A DNA stretch of 64,000 bases from Brachyhypopomus gauderio (taxonomy: Eukaryota > Chordata > Actinopteri > Gymnotiformes > Hypopomidae), in contig NC_135223.1 of the NCBI RefSeq assembly GCF_052324685.1, positions 22,178,869 to 22,242,868 of the forward strand, read 5' to 3'. Shown in pieces: positions 38,401 through 49,473 of the stretch. The translations under genes were made by a program, and so were the position numbers. The notes under the pieces were generated by a model, which searched no databases, was not told the origin of the DNA, and saw only the letters and a list, made by a program, of their open reading frames with translations. Within the stretch, counting starts at the first letter, position 1. Every line of letters begins with the position of its first letter.

Positions 38401-41146
38401 CCCTCTTCCAGAGAACAAAGCAGGGCACGTTCCACGCCAAATTATTTTCACTGGAAACAGCTCCCTCCTGGCTGGCTAAGGCCGACCACAGGGCTGAATC
38501 ACACTCCCCCCCCCCTGCAGGGCCCGGGGTGAGCCGCCCTGCGTGAGCAAACACCTGCCCTCCCTGCAGCAGCAGGTCCACGGCCAAAAGGAACCGGCGG
38601 CGTGAGTCTCACCTTTTATTCAGCACCATGTTCCCGAGCTTCAAGTCTCTGTGCACGATGTTCTTCTGCGGGAGGGAAGCGTACACAAAACGTTGAGTGG
38701 CGGGCACGGCGACGCCCTTCGACCCCGTCACGTTTTATTGCTTCTTACGCTGTGCAGTCACGTGTGATACTAAGTAATAATCGACTAGCTCATGCACGGA
38801 TGTATGGCGTCCCCAGAGGGGGGGGGGAGTGAGCCAGCGCTGACCTTGTGCAACGCCTCCACCACCCGCACCACGTCGTAGAAGATGACGATGGCCTCCC
38901 GCTCGCTCAGTCTCTTCTCCTTGATGACGTAGTGTTGCAGGTTGATGAGGTCGGCCGTCTTGTCGCTGAAGTCGTGGGCACACAGGCAGTCCAGCACCAG
39001 GCAGATGCGCTTCTTCAGCCTGCGCACCCGGTTGGCCTCGGCGTCCTCCACCACCTCGTAGGAGCGGTCCTGCCAGGGAGCAGCTTCGTTAGGGGGAAGC
39101 AGTGCAGAGAGGCCCGAAGGGGTTCGCACGGAGATCCACGCAAAACGTCCGCTACTTCCTCCGTCTAAAGGACGACCTTTACAAAGCACTGCTCTGCCGG
39201 TCTCCGTCGCCGAGCTCTGAAGGGTCAGCGGACCAATTACGCGGCCCACGCCTTCCAGACATCAAACGAGGCGCCGGCTGACTAGCGCGAGCAATACAAA
39301 CGAGGACGTGGCCGAACTGAAGTGAGATGACTGTTTCTGGGCTTGTGAAGCATTTATGGTGGCATCAGTGAGAAAGGCTCTCGGGTCATTAGAACCGTTT
39401 GCACGCTTGGCCTTTCCATCATTAGCACCGTCAGCGTGGGTCAGCGGTGCACACCACGGCGGATCCACTGGGACGGGCCTGCGGTCAAATGGACTCCGTC
39501 AGGCCCATCCGTGGCGCTCGTGTGGTAGCGAGGCTCCGCAGAGGGAGGGGGCGGAGCTTGGGTGGCAGCGTCTGTGGCCATGGGGCAGACGAGAGCGTGG
39601 GAGAAAAACGCCTGGTTCAAACCGAAACTAAACGAACTCATGACTCATGTCGAGAGTTGCATAGTGACATGCTTCTGTAGAAGTAATGTCAACCCAAAAG
39701 AAAGAAAAAAAAGAAAGAAAAATTTGAATAATAAAATTATTAATTCACACAGGAGGAGCCCAATAACTGAACAACCAACAAGTCGAATCCTGTAGCTAAA
39801 TAAATAAATGACTGTAAGAGAAACATGACAAGACAGACTAATATGCCATTAAAGTCTGAGATGGTTTAGAGCACAAAACGGAGGAGATCTGTCTAGCAAG
39901 ACCAACACCGGTGACATTTCCACCTTGGGTGTGGCGGTGCGGGTCTTGGCCCTACCTGAATGAGGCCGTGGTGATGGACCACTCCGTCCTGGTTGTGAAG
40001 CAGAGACAGCAGGGAGTACTCCGTGTGCAGGAGCATCTTCCCTTGCCTCTCTTCCTGAGTCTCCGAGCCCGCGTCCACACGCTCCTCTAGGGTCAGGATC
40101 TAAAAAAGCAGGCCAGAGCTCAGAGGGCACGACCCCAACTGATAGTATTATACGGCGTCCTGAGCTCTTTAATTAACATCCTTATCTTCTCAGGGGTGAG
40201 AATTAAGACAATGTCTGATCCTGAGACAACACAGATGACCTGATAAAAACATCTGCTGTGAAGAAAACAAGTTCCTCGCCCTCCATACAAAGTGGTATTA
40301 GACCCTCTGCAGAAGAAAAGGGTTGAAAAGGTCACATTCTAGATTCTGAAGTAAGAGTTTAGACTAATTATGTAATGGCACCCCATAAATGAGTGGAATT
40401 GCCTGCAGTTGTCAGAACTGATCTGGATCAGGTGAAGCTTTTGTATAAGGTCATAAATGAACAATATGAACATGGTCTGTTCAAGGAAGGTCAAAGGTTC
40501 ACTCCGAGAAACATATTAGGTCTTTTGCTGTTGTCTGATTGGCTGGGATCACAAGCTAGATGATGTTTTAATAAAACAGGGAGCAAAGGGAAAGCTGACT
40601 CACTTTCAGCTGGTAGAAATCATCTGTGCCGTCTTTCCTGGCCAGACACTGCACTATGCTCTGCACAGGAGAGTTGCCCAGCCGGGGCCCTGGTAAACAC
40701 AGAGGTGGTGGAGGTGAACAGCTGCTAATACACCAAAAGGTTTGGTTTGTGCAATGAGTTGCACTTTCCCCCAGACTTTTTCCCCCCAAACGGTCCTTTA
40801 ACACCCTGCTCTACTTTATCCTACAGCTCCAGGTGCAACCTAAAGGTGCAAAACAGTCCTTGTGCCAAGAAACACCTTGCTAGTGTCAAATATGAATCAC
40901 CTAAGTGACAAAGACCATATATATAAAAAATGTGGCATTTCTACTAGGCGACCGAGCAAACACTGCCTACACTAGCATGCACGGATGAAAACAACTCAAC
41001 TTGCAGGCAGTGCTCTTGGGTCTCTTACCTAAAACAAAAGGACCAGCTCTCTTAGCATTGTTGCCAGATATTCCAGAACAAAGGAGTTTGCTGGCCCTGC
41101 CCGAAGACTCCCCTGCCCCTCTGTCTGAAAGACGGCGCTTAGACAT
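33110..41146 (-). CDS. stk40: STK40 (SgK495) serine/threonine pseudokinase, 436 aa, 10 coding exons
   Basis: Coding exons in transcript order, all on the complement: 41029-41146, 40604-40689, 39956-40099, 38845-39069, 38613-38665, 35251-35366, 34028-34172, 33783-33902, 33580-33664 and 33110-33328. The sum is 1311 nt with phases matching at every junction. The protein aligns along its length with mammalian STK40 (435 aa). The N-terminus is MSKRRLSDRG. The catalytic-loop motif HRDLKLGN is at 196-203. The metal-binding DFG position reads NFC (217-219), and SPAYISPD marks the P+1/APE region. The C-terminal tail carries VVPDIDDQ (348-355), containing the VP-D core by which STK40 binds the E3 ligase COP1. 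STK40 is a Tribbles-related pseudokinase that acts as a scaffold, mainly nuclear and cytosolic. The initiator ATG lies 9 nt after an intron acceptor, so a 5'-UTR exon lies upstream. Neighbours eva1b and oscp1 share the strand, as in human. Confidence 0.97.
33345..33403. repeat. (GA)n tract forming the polypyrimidine tract of the last stk40 intron
   Basis: On the transcript strand this reads as interrupted (CU)n ending about 12 nt before the CAG acceptor of the last stk40 exon. It therefore serves as the polypyrimidine tract. Its length is likely to vary between individuals. Confidence 0.9.
35228..35248. repeat. (CA)n tract at the 5' splice site of stk40 coding exon 6
   Basis: In transcript sense, the donor GTAAG runs directly into (TG)n. 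The repeat starts at the sixth nucleotide of the intron. Confidence 0.9.
35372..35405. repeat. (CA)n tract at the 3' splice site of stk40 coding exon 6
   Basis: In transcript sense, (TG)n ends in TTACAG immediately before the exon. No conventional polypyrimidine tract is present, so U residues within the UG repeat fill that role. Confidence 0.9.
36171..36185. repeat. Poly(C) tract, 15 nt
   Basis: Uninterrupted C run inside stk40 intron 5, followed by a second C9 run about 20 bp on. Confidence 0.9.
37560..37577. repeat. Poly(G) tract, 18 nt
   Basis: Uninterrupted G run inside stk40 intron 5 (poly-C in the transcript). Confidence 0.9.
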
Positions 41147-44100
41147 TCTAGAAATCTGGAGAAAAAAAAAAGCCAGGTTAGAACAGATTAATAAAATTAA
41201 TGATTTTTAAGGCATTTGTGGAGACCAACAGACCTCCACTGCAAATAATACACAATGGAGGGCAAAAACAAACAGATACACTGAACACCTCTGCAGAACT
41301 GACAAGGGCAGACCGGCTCAGTGCATTCCAAATCTGAAAGAAAACATTGAGTCCAGTGCTACTGAGGACTTCCAGTAGACTGGCAGCAAAGGGTGAGTCA
41401 CAGGGAAGGGAAAAAAGACATTTATGTGGGGGGATGGGGGTTGGTTTCAGTAAGAGATAGCCTAACCCCTCCCCACCACTTTACGACAATCAGATGATCC
41501 GCCAACAGTGCTGGTCCTGAATGAATGGCAGGCCATCACAGATCCATTTGCATCAGCAGAGGATCGCCGCTGGTGTCAATTCTCCTGAGGTGACCTCAGC
41601 AACATGATGGGAACACTTGCATAAGTTACACAGTGGACACCAGCACATTCTAAATCAGCAAACACGGGTTCGGCACAGAATGTCCATGCAGAGCGGACGG
41701 ACCATCATGCAAACATGCACATGCAAGGAAAACGATGCAAAAATTGCCAACAGCTTAATATTGACTTCTGCAGTTTCAATTCACCCCTCCCTGAATGCAT
41801 AAAGCTCCTAAATCTTCAAAGCTGTGTAGTACAAATAAAATGATTCACAATTCACTGTTTCTTAAAAAACAAAGTCCAACAAATTACTCAAGCATTTTTT
41901 TTATATCAGACTAAGGTCAAATACATAAATGCATTTCAAAATGAGAGCATTATAGGATCACACTGTAGTTAATTAATATGCAAATATCTACAGTCATCCA
42001 TATCAAAGTGAACAGAACCATGCCTTTTTGTTCTGTCTGTAAATTGGTTCTCATAATTTGATGAAACAAACTGTCTAGTTCCTGAAAGAAGGAAGTAAAT
42101 GTCCAACACTAAAACAAACGTGAATCACAGAGAAGCCCCAGGGTTCTCACTTGGCTGTGATTAGTCAGAAACAGGAAATATTTTTGATACCAATACAGGC
42201 ATCACACAAATATATCAAAAAACCTGCCACAATGTGGGAAGTGAGAGAACACTTAAGAGAATTTTCAGAGCTTTGGCCAACACCAAGTCACAAATCGATT
42301 CAAGATTACCCAGGGCAAGCAAAACAGACAGATTTCGGTCTGTTAAACGTGACTAGCTTCCGATGTAAACTCTAATTAAACAATACGAGGAAGGCAGAAA
42401 ACAGTCTACGTAAAGCCATTCCACATTAGACATTTAGATCAGTTACGCATTCATATAGCAATAAGGTACCTGGGGCATTCAGCACATGAGGCACAGACAA
42501 CATTCATGGTTTGTAGCTACTTCTGAATGACAAGGATTTGCATGAAAACATCATTTGATGCCATTCTGCAACTGAACACACAGCTTGTTTAGAGGGAGTA
42601 GGAGTTCAATTGGCTGCTACGATACATAAATTCTCACATTCAATGGGGATTCTTTTCTCCAGCTCCAGACTGATGACAGTGCGACAGACTGGAGTGACAG
42701 ACATGATCACATGGTCATCACCCTTTGAGATGTATTAACAGATTTTCACTCGACAGCTTTGCACAGTGACACCACGTCCGTGCTTAATCTAGCAAGGGTT
42801 GGACACTTTTGTAAATCTCTTCTAAATAGGACCTATAGTTTATACCAAGCACAAACAGGAGTAAACTGTACAACGAATTCAATCAGGAGACGCACTGCGC
42901 GGGCTGCATCATTAACTGTAGCCTGTGCTTCGTGTTACAGTTTCAGAAAAAGTGCATGTTGTAGTCCACTCAGACATTACACAGAGGATTTGGTGCATCA
43001 GACAGGTGCTTGGTCAGTATGTCTTGCAAAGAAACATGGAGCATCTTATTTAATTAGAAAGTCTCATTAGGAAACTAGAAATTCCCATCGCTGTAATCAA
43101 TAGCATTTCACATCATAAAATGTAAAGATGTCCATTTGTTCTGATGCAAAAGCCTTCAAACTGTGAGTTCAATGAGTGGAAACGTGGAACGGACTTGTAG
43201 ATAAGATCATGAAGTATATATACATTTCCACTCACCCAGGAATCATGCATTTGTTAATCTACAACAACTAGGTGCTGGGAGTGCGTGTGCACCGCTGCCA
43301 CAGATAGAGATGATGTGATGCCTGTGTAACGGGTTGTGTCAACAAGCCCATATTATTGTCCAGGCAGCAAGTTTCAGCAATCCGTGTAGTTACTGGGGAA
43401 CGAGGTCAAAGCCCATGTAGATAGTTTCGTACGTTTTAAACGTTCATCCACTCCCTACATACAGTTAACTGGACAGCATTTAAAGCAGGACCTCGTCCCA
43501 GACCAACTGCACGACCTGCAGACGGCCCAAATCCCGAGGTCAAAGGACCGATCCGTGTCCAGCGAGCCTGGCAGACTCGTTCACTTGATCTGCTGCGGAG
43601 TGAAAACGGTGAATGTCAAACTCACAGCAGGAACATCAAGACTGAAATCACATCAGTCAAGCAGCCACTGCTCGAGATGAGATTCTTCAGCTGGCTCGTG
43701 TCCTGGGTTCGGTTCGGGTGCAGGATTAGGGGGACACACGCCTGTTATTTTAGTAACAAAACCCTTGACAGTTTGGTGGGAACACGCTACGCCCCAAACA
43801 CACCGACCAAACCAGCCAGCTGGTCGGCTAACGAGCTCCATGACCGAGCGGTCTGTACGTGTGAACACCGGTTCTTCCTCCAGCCAGCGAGCGGACGTGT
43901 GCTGGGTCCAGCTACCGCCAGTGGGGACCCGATACGCCCGAGTCTGGCGGACTAGCGCGACTGGAAACAACAACGATGTTATCCTTGCAAAAAAAGTGAA
44001 TTAGCACAGCAAGCTACCTGCTCACCGGATATAATGGAGTAGCCGACTCTCCAGCTAGCTAGTCGGCTAACTCGGCTAGCCCGGCTAACTCGGCTAGCCC

Positions 44101-44282
44101 GGCTAACTCGGCTAGCCCGGCTAACTCGGCTAGCCCGGCTAACTCGGCTAGCCCGGCTAACTCGGCTAGCCCGGCTAACTCGGCTAACTCTGCTAGCTCG
44201 GCTAGTCCGGCTAGCTCTGCTAGCTTGGCTCTTTAACGGGGGGCTCACAACCTACTGACTGACGTGCCGTTTAACAACTTAC
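41147..44282. other. stk40 5'-UTR intron (intron 1)
   Basis: Bounded on the left by the acceptor TTCTCCAG at 41156 (9 nt before the ATG) and on the right by the donor GGTAAGT whose GT is 44282-44281. It contains unique AT-rich sequence in the first 2.5 kb and becomes GC-rich after about 43.4 kb. The 18-bp tandem array lies near its 5' end. No coding exon was found. Confidence 0.5.
44051..44225. repeat. 18-bp tandem array at the start of stk40 intron 1
   Basis: About nine copies of GGCTAACTCGGCTAGCCC, with degenerate units at both ends (GTCGGCTAACTC, GCTAGCTCGG, GCTAGTCCGG). Each core unit holds a GCTAGC palindrome and one or two CpGs. The array starts about 55 nt inside the intron from the donor at 44282. 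The Arg-Ala-Ser-type open frame on the minus strand across it comes from the 18-bp period (a multiple of 3), not from a gene. Confidence 0.95.
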
Positions 44283-44475
44283 CCCGAGCTAAAACCGCTG
44301 AGTGGGGGAATATCCTCCGTTGTCTACAAAATTGCCGACATCGTCCACGTATCCGCTCGGGAGTTCCTCCTGGCCGTGAACCGCTCCACCTCTCCAAACG
44401 CGAGTTATTTCACAATTACCGAGACGGGCGAGCAGGGAAAAGCCTTCTCGGGACTACTGATCACATCTTTCCATA
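44283..44475 (-). other. stk40: Putative noncoding first exon of stk40
   Basis: A GC-rich block rich in CpG ends on the minus strand at GCTCGGG, followed by the near-consensus donor GTAAGT (GT at 44282-44281). It lies 3.1 kb upstream of the first coding exon, which itself begins at an acceptor, so a spliced 5'-UTR exon is required somewhere upstream. The 5' end is approximate. Confidence 0.45.
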
Positions 44476-44490
44476 GCAGCGCCACCTGAC

Positions 44491-44540
44491 AACGGAAATG
44501 ACGCACGTAGGATGATTGACAGTCCGTCCCAGCCAATAAA
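44491..44540 (-). promoter_or_regulatory. stk40 promoter-like elements: inverted CCAAT, ETS- and CRE-like sites
   Basis: A CCAAT box on the plus strand (44533-44537, ATTGG in gene direction) and the cluster ACGGAAATGACGCACG (about 44492-44507), with CGGAA (ETS-like) and TGACGCA (CRE-like) cores. These lie just upstream of the putative first exon in CpG-rich sequence. Confidence 0.35.
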
Positions 44541-45560
44541 ACTCGGATGCACGTCCAGGCTTTTGTCTCTTGTTTGAGAGAAAAGAAACAATGTCCCACC
44601 TTATCCCAAATGTAGTTTCAATTTGTTAATCTGACATTTTTTCTTAAAATTTAAAATAAGTAGAGCAGTTAAATATCTCAATTTTCCGCTGAATTCCTAT
44701 ATTGGTAAGAATGCCTTAAAAGTTCCTAAATTTGCATTCGTATAACCGGAATAAAGACGAGAAAATTATATAATATCAACTCGTTATTGGAGTATGCCTA
44801 CTACAGCTCGACTCCTGTTATTAGAGAGCTACTGTACTGAACCAAGCGTTGTCACCATCATTTCACTCTTATACATACACAAGACCCACAGATTGCACCA
44901 CAAGACCCTATTTCAGTGCACCACCTCTAAACTCCACCCACGCCAGCAGGTTCCCCTTCACAGCAGTGGGCAGGTGAGGAACAGCTTGTCAAACAGAAGT
45001 CTTCTTTTAAAGGGACATGACTGAGTTTCCAGCCTTGACTCAGCATAGCTCTTACCTTCAGCCACATGAAACGCTTCATAAGCCTGTGCCTTAACGTTGG
45101 CCAGCCCACAGTTTTCGGTGTGGAAACTAACTGAATCATATTTTGAGAGCAGGCTACTCAAGATGATGTAAGCAAAGACCAAATGTTAATAGAATGTGTG
45201 ACTGAAAAAAAACTTACACTGTTTCATGGTGTTATACAAAATGACTACCAACTTTATTTATTGACATTTCTATAAACAATTAGTCGAAATAAATGTTCCA
45301 CATTAAAACCTGACACGTGGAATCACAATTTAAAGACCATTGTTTATTTCTGTACACAGGAGTACTACACAGAAGACACCCTACAGCAGCACAGTAAAGA
45401 GAAGTACTAAAGTATCTAGTTATATCACCTATTGCCTCAGCATGTTTTGACAGCTTTTTTTCCCATGGCTATTATGAGAGTGCGTGACTGGAAGCTGTGC
45501 TGTGGGGGTCTGAAACGTGCCCAGACTGTTCTCGTTTCTCTTTGATGCAATTGCAGGCTG

Positions 45561-45575
45561 CCCCCCCCCCCCCCC
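45561..45575. repeat. Poly(C) tract, 15 nt
   Basis: Uninterrupted C homopolymer followed by ACCCACC and (ACC)n. Confidence 0.9.
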
Positions 45576-46847
45576 ACCCACCACCACCACCATGTCACCT
45601 AGTTACAGTCACCATGGTGATTTGAATTGCTGGTCTGTACTACCATTGTAAGTGGACACAGAATAACTGAATGGGAATACTGAAACACTGAGGTTAACAG
45701 AGAAACAGAAATGCTGAAACAGCCCTTCATGTCATGGAAGTCAAGGATTATGAGGACTCAGGAGCAGATACACATCCCTGGTACATGACCGGCACTACGG
45801 ACACACAATTCTTAAGATTAAATGCCATTAGTTGACAGCGATGCTGTGATAAACAGGGAGTGACAAGGTAAAGTGTGATCCCAGTAGAGAATAAATGTGA
45901 CAGCAATTCATTCATTCATGTGTGGGAGCAGGATACCTCTCCCACGACTATGCGATTGAATAGAGGGGGGTTTCAGAATTGCTTACAAGAAAAAGACATC
46001 AAAAGACCAACTGTCTGAGCGCTGAGCAGCGTAGGTGAATGAGAGACTGAGTGGGCAGCAGGACATGATGACTAGCCTTAGCGGTTAGCCAATGATTTGT
46101 GTGCACTGTTACACAAATCAACACAATCAGCAGATTGTGCTGTCTGTTGCTCAAGATGGGAGATGACAGGATTGTCAAGAAGAAATTAAAGCAGCAAAGC
46201 ACATATTTCTGAAGCTGTTAAGCAGTGTTACAACAGCTTACTGTTGTACGAAGACGAATGGTGAAATCATCACAAATATTTGATACATTTAAGAAATACA
46301 TTACATGAATATATAATACTTAAATGCTTAAAACATTAATAAAAAGCTATTAACTGAATGCATGGTTGGTTACATTTACATATTTCAAGTGAATATTCTT
46401 AAACAAAATATTTATATTACTTAGAAGTAGTAAATACATTTAAGAAACTCCCCCACAGGTAATGTTTCGAATACAGATGCAGTTACAAAATAATGGAATG
46501 GGTATGCTTAGAACTTCTGATGCTTAGAACTTCTGATGACTTAACTTAACAAAATACAGCCTGCACATGTAGCAGTATGCAGTATTAACCAGCCACCCAA
46601 GCCATTCAGGTCCTACTATGAGCGTATCTTTCATAATATATATCTCAATTTCATTTTGCTCTTAGCCAGATGATGACCCAACAACTATAAATTATAAAAT
46701 CAAATTTAGTGCATGAATTAGGTTACTGTCATAAAGACATAAATAAATGTAGTGCAATCTATGTAACTGTGGCACTATAGCTTGTAAATTTCAATATCTA
46801 AAGAGAATCAGGCCAAATATAGAACTTGTTCACATGTACTTGGTGAG

Positions 46848-46851
<4 letters not shown>

Positions 46852-46939
<88 letters not shown>
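46852..46939. repeat. (AT)n microsatellite
   Basis: About 44 AT repeats; self-complementary and prone to cruciform extrusion. Confidence 0.97.
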
Positions 46940-46941
<2 letters not shown>

Positions 46942-47369
46942 CATATAAAAACATAAGGTTTATTTTGTTATGTTGTTATGTACACTCTAAACCCAGCAGG
47001 ATCAGTATGCACTGGGTGATATAGGGGAAAAAAAACTTGGCTCTACAAGTATAATGGGGGGCTTATTGGTATCACCATTAATCAGTAGGATTAAATCTTC
47101 AACCATATGTATTATGACAGTCTCAGTATTGGTGTTTGTCTGAAAGGAAAACTATATTATAAAGGATCATATTATTCTGAGGATAGCTGTTTAAATATTT
47201 TACTCAAGCTTTGCTGAGTTATTCTTAATGTGAAACTGCAAGTGAACTATCACAAACATCATCATTTCAGTGAAGTGATAGTGTAATTCAATATGGTGGC
47301 TTGTTCTGAGTGTGTGACTGTGTCTCTTCATGTTCAATAAAAACAGCATGAGTGTGTGTGTGTGTGTGT

Positions 47370-47605
47370 GTGCACTTCTATGCCCAGTGGTGGATGGTGC
47401 TCTGCCACTAGGGTATGTCCTCTCTCCCCTTCCTGTACCCCATTCAGTCCCCCAGGGGCTGTGGGTCCCGGTAGAGAGTACGCTGTGTGCAATTGGCTGC
47501 CGCTTCTGTGTGTGATTGGTCATGTAATACTTGTACCTGTATTTAAAGTTGTAATGGGACCTTGGGTATCTTAAAAGGTGCTATATAAATTGAACATTCA
47601 GTAGA
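47370..47605 (+). mobile_element. SINE-like dispersed repeat with 'GGTGCTATATAAATTGAA' tail
   Basis: Preceded by (TG)n. The body contains CCCAGTGGTGGATGGTGCTC and TGTGTGTGATTGGTCATGT. The tail, GACCTTGGGTATCTTAAAAG then GTGCTATATAAATTGAA, resembles the conserved 3' tail shared by many fish SINEs and their partner LINEs. No target-site duplication could be fixed. Confidence 0.5.
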
Positions 47606-49344
47606 ATCAATGTTCTATTTTAATGCAGCATGTGACATACTATAATTCAGTAGCGCCATCTAGTATTAAACAGAAGTATTAACAACAAGTTTACAACAAT
47701 CTTTATTTCCCACAAAGCACACTTCTTTGGTTCAGTATTTTTTATTGCAAATTAAACCATTTAATTTCATGTCTGAGTGCACACTGATATTCAACAAAAC
47801 AACAGATAACACAAATGAACCTCTTCATGCAAGATTACTCACTTAATAACTTTTTTGGTATGTGTATTTGTATTTCCTGCAGTTGTTCCCTGTAAAGCCT
47901 AGCCAATTTACTCTGTAACACTAGAATAACACAAACGAAAATCTTTAAGATAACTGTTCTTTTAAATCCTGACAAAACAAGCACAAATCCTATTAAATGA
48001 TGTGCATTACATAAATCTCACATATTCTATTACACGATCTGCACTAAACAATCTGGACAAGTGCACTTAGGTTTCTGCCATGTGCTTAAACAATTTTTAA
48101 AAGTCTTCTATAAATATGTTTCAGTCATCAGAATGTTATATTTTCTACTAGTGGATCTGTTGCAGTTCAGTGAATGCCACTTTCATGGGTTATTCTCAGA
48201 GACATCTAAGACAGCAGAAATCCCAGATCATTCTGTCTTCAGATCTAAATGCAACTTGTGGCATCAAAGTCTCAAAAGCTAATGTACACTACAGGTAGAA
48301 GAGAACTTGGGAAGAAAAAAAAACATTATTTTTAACATTAATTGCTCATAGATTTTCCCCCTTGTTTGCATTTGTGGAGTCTGAGTATGCAGATTCATAC
48401 TTGAACTGCGTTTTTAATCAGCCAGGCATCGCTAGCTAGCAATCCATCCAAGATATAACTCAATCAACATGATCTAAGCAATGCAAGCACGAACATGCTT
48501 CTACGACATGAACTTCAGTCTCTCGAGTTTACTGTTCTCTTTTATGACAGAAACACTCATGAAACTCATAAAAGTTACACTCGTTACTTCTCACTTCTGA
48601 GTGGCATTTTTCTGCATTTGCAAGTCTGTTAAACTTTGCTATGTTGTGATATACACTCATATGTGATGGATTTGTTCTATAATGGATTTGCTTTACATGA
48701 GTATTACATATTCTATGGCACAGCAGAAAACCTTGCAAGGTGCTGCTTATTTTTATAACAATGAAATTAAATAGGTGTGGAAAGCCTCCGAATCATGACA
48801 CATTTCAGAAGCGTTTTCCTTTCATGTTCAGTGTACTCTACAGTGCTGTGTTAGCTAATACATGCACATGAGCATTAGCACTCCAGCATGTCCAAGCTGT
48901 GTGGAAAAACAATGGCAAAACCAGCAAATGATGATCAATAAAAGTGAAAGCAGCATTTAGTTGGTTTTGGGTATGTAGTAGTGTTGCCATCAGTTTGACG
49001 TTGTGAAATAATGTCCATTTTTAACCAAAAGACTTATTCTTATTTTAATGGTTGCCCAAACCTCACAAGTATATTAGAGATATTTTCAGGAATGTAACGG
49101 CCATTAAGACATTACATAGCATTTGTGGCTGGAACAATTGTGAGCTATGCAAACTTCCTCCTCTAATGAAATTAACCAGATTTATACATTCCCATAAAGT
49201 TACAGTGCAGTTGCTCAGAATGAAAGAATGTCAGACAATGGGAGGATCCAAACAAGATAGACACTGTCTGACTTTGATAGACTACCAACATAAAAATGTT
49301 AGCATCTTTTGCTGTTGGATGAGATTGGGGGAGGGCAGGGGTCT

Positions 49345-49432
49345 CTTGGCTCTCTGAGTGAGGCACTACACTCTCTGAGCGAGACACTATACTCTGAGTG
49401 AGGCACTGCACTCTCTGAGTGAGAACAGCTTT
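49345..49432. repeat. Short imperfect tandem repeat in the oscp1 3' UTR
   Basis: About four diverged copies of a 20-28 bp unit of the form CTCTGAGTGAGGCACTACACT, lying 40-130 nt past the oscp1 stop codon in transcript direction. Confidence 0.8.
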
Positions 49433-49473
49433 CAGTTCCTTGCTTGCTTGGCAGCAGCCAAACATACTCCACA

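Larger units (their letters stand above)
35367..38612. other. stk40 intron 5 (longest intron between coding exons)
   Basis: A 3.2-kb intron between the exon encoding HRDLKLGN and the exon encoding the NFC and SPD motifs. It contains a 15-nt C tract (36171-36185), an 18-nt G tract (37560-37577) and GC-rich patches at 36070-36260 and 36600-36900. I see no coding exon in it. Confidence 0.6.
44545..49473. other. Intergenic region between stk40 and oscp1; lsm10 not seen
   Basis: AT-rich and without a recognisable coding exon. LSM10, a roughly 123-aa U7 snRNP Sm-like protein encoded here in mammals, was specifically looked for and no Sm-fold ORF is visible. The interval holds a 15-nt C tract (45561-45575), an (AT)n tract (46852-46939), a SINE-like repeat (47370-47605) and the oscp1 3' UTR at its right end. 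Confidence 0.6.

Noticed and set aside
43979-44248. 89-codon Arg-Ala-Ser/Arg-Val-Ser ORF
   Set aside because: Created by the 18-bp tandem array inside stk40 intron 1; no start or splice context.
44545-49473. lsm10 expected from mammalian gene order
   Set aside because: No Sm-fold coding sequence was found on either strand, so no feature is reported.
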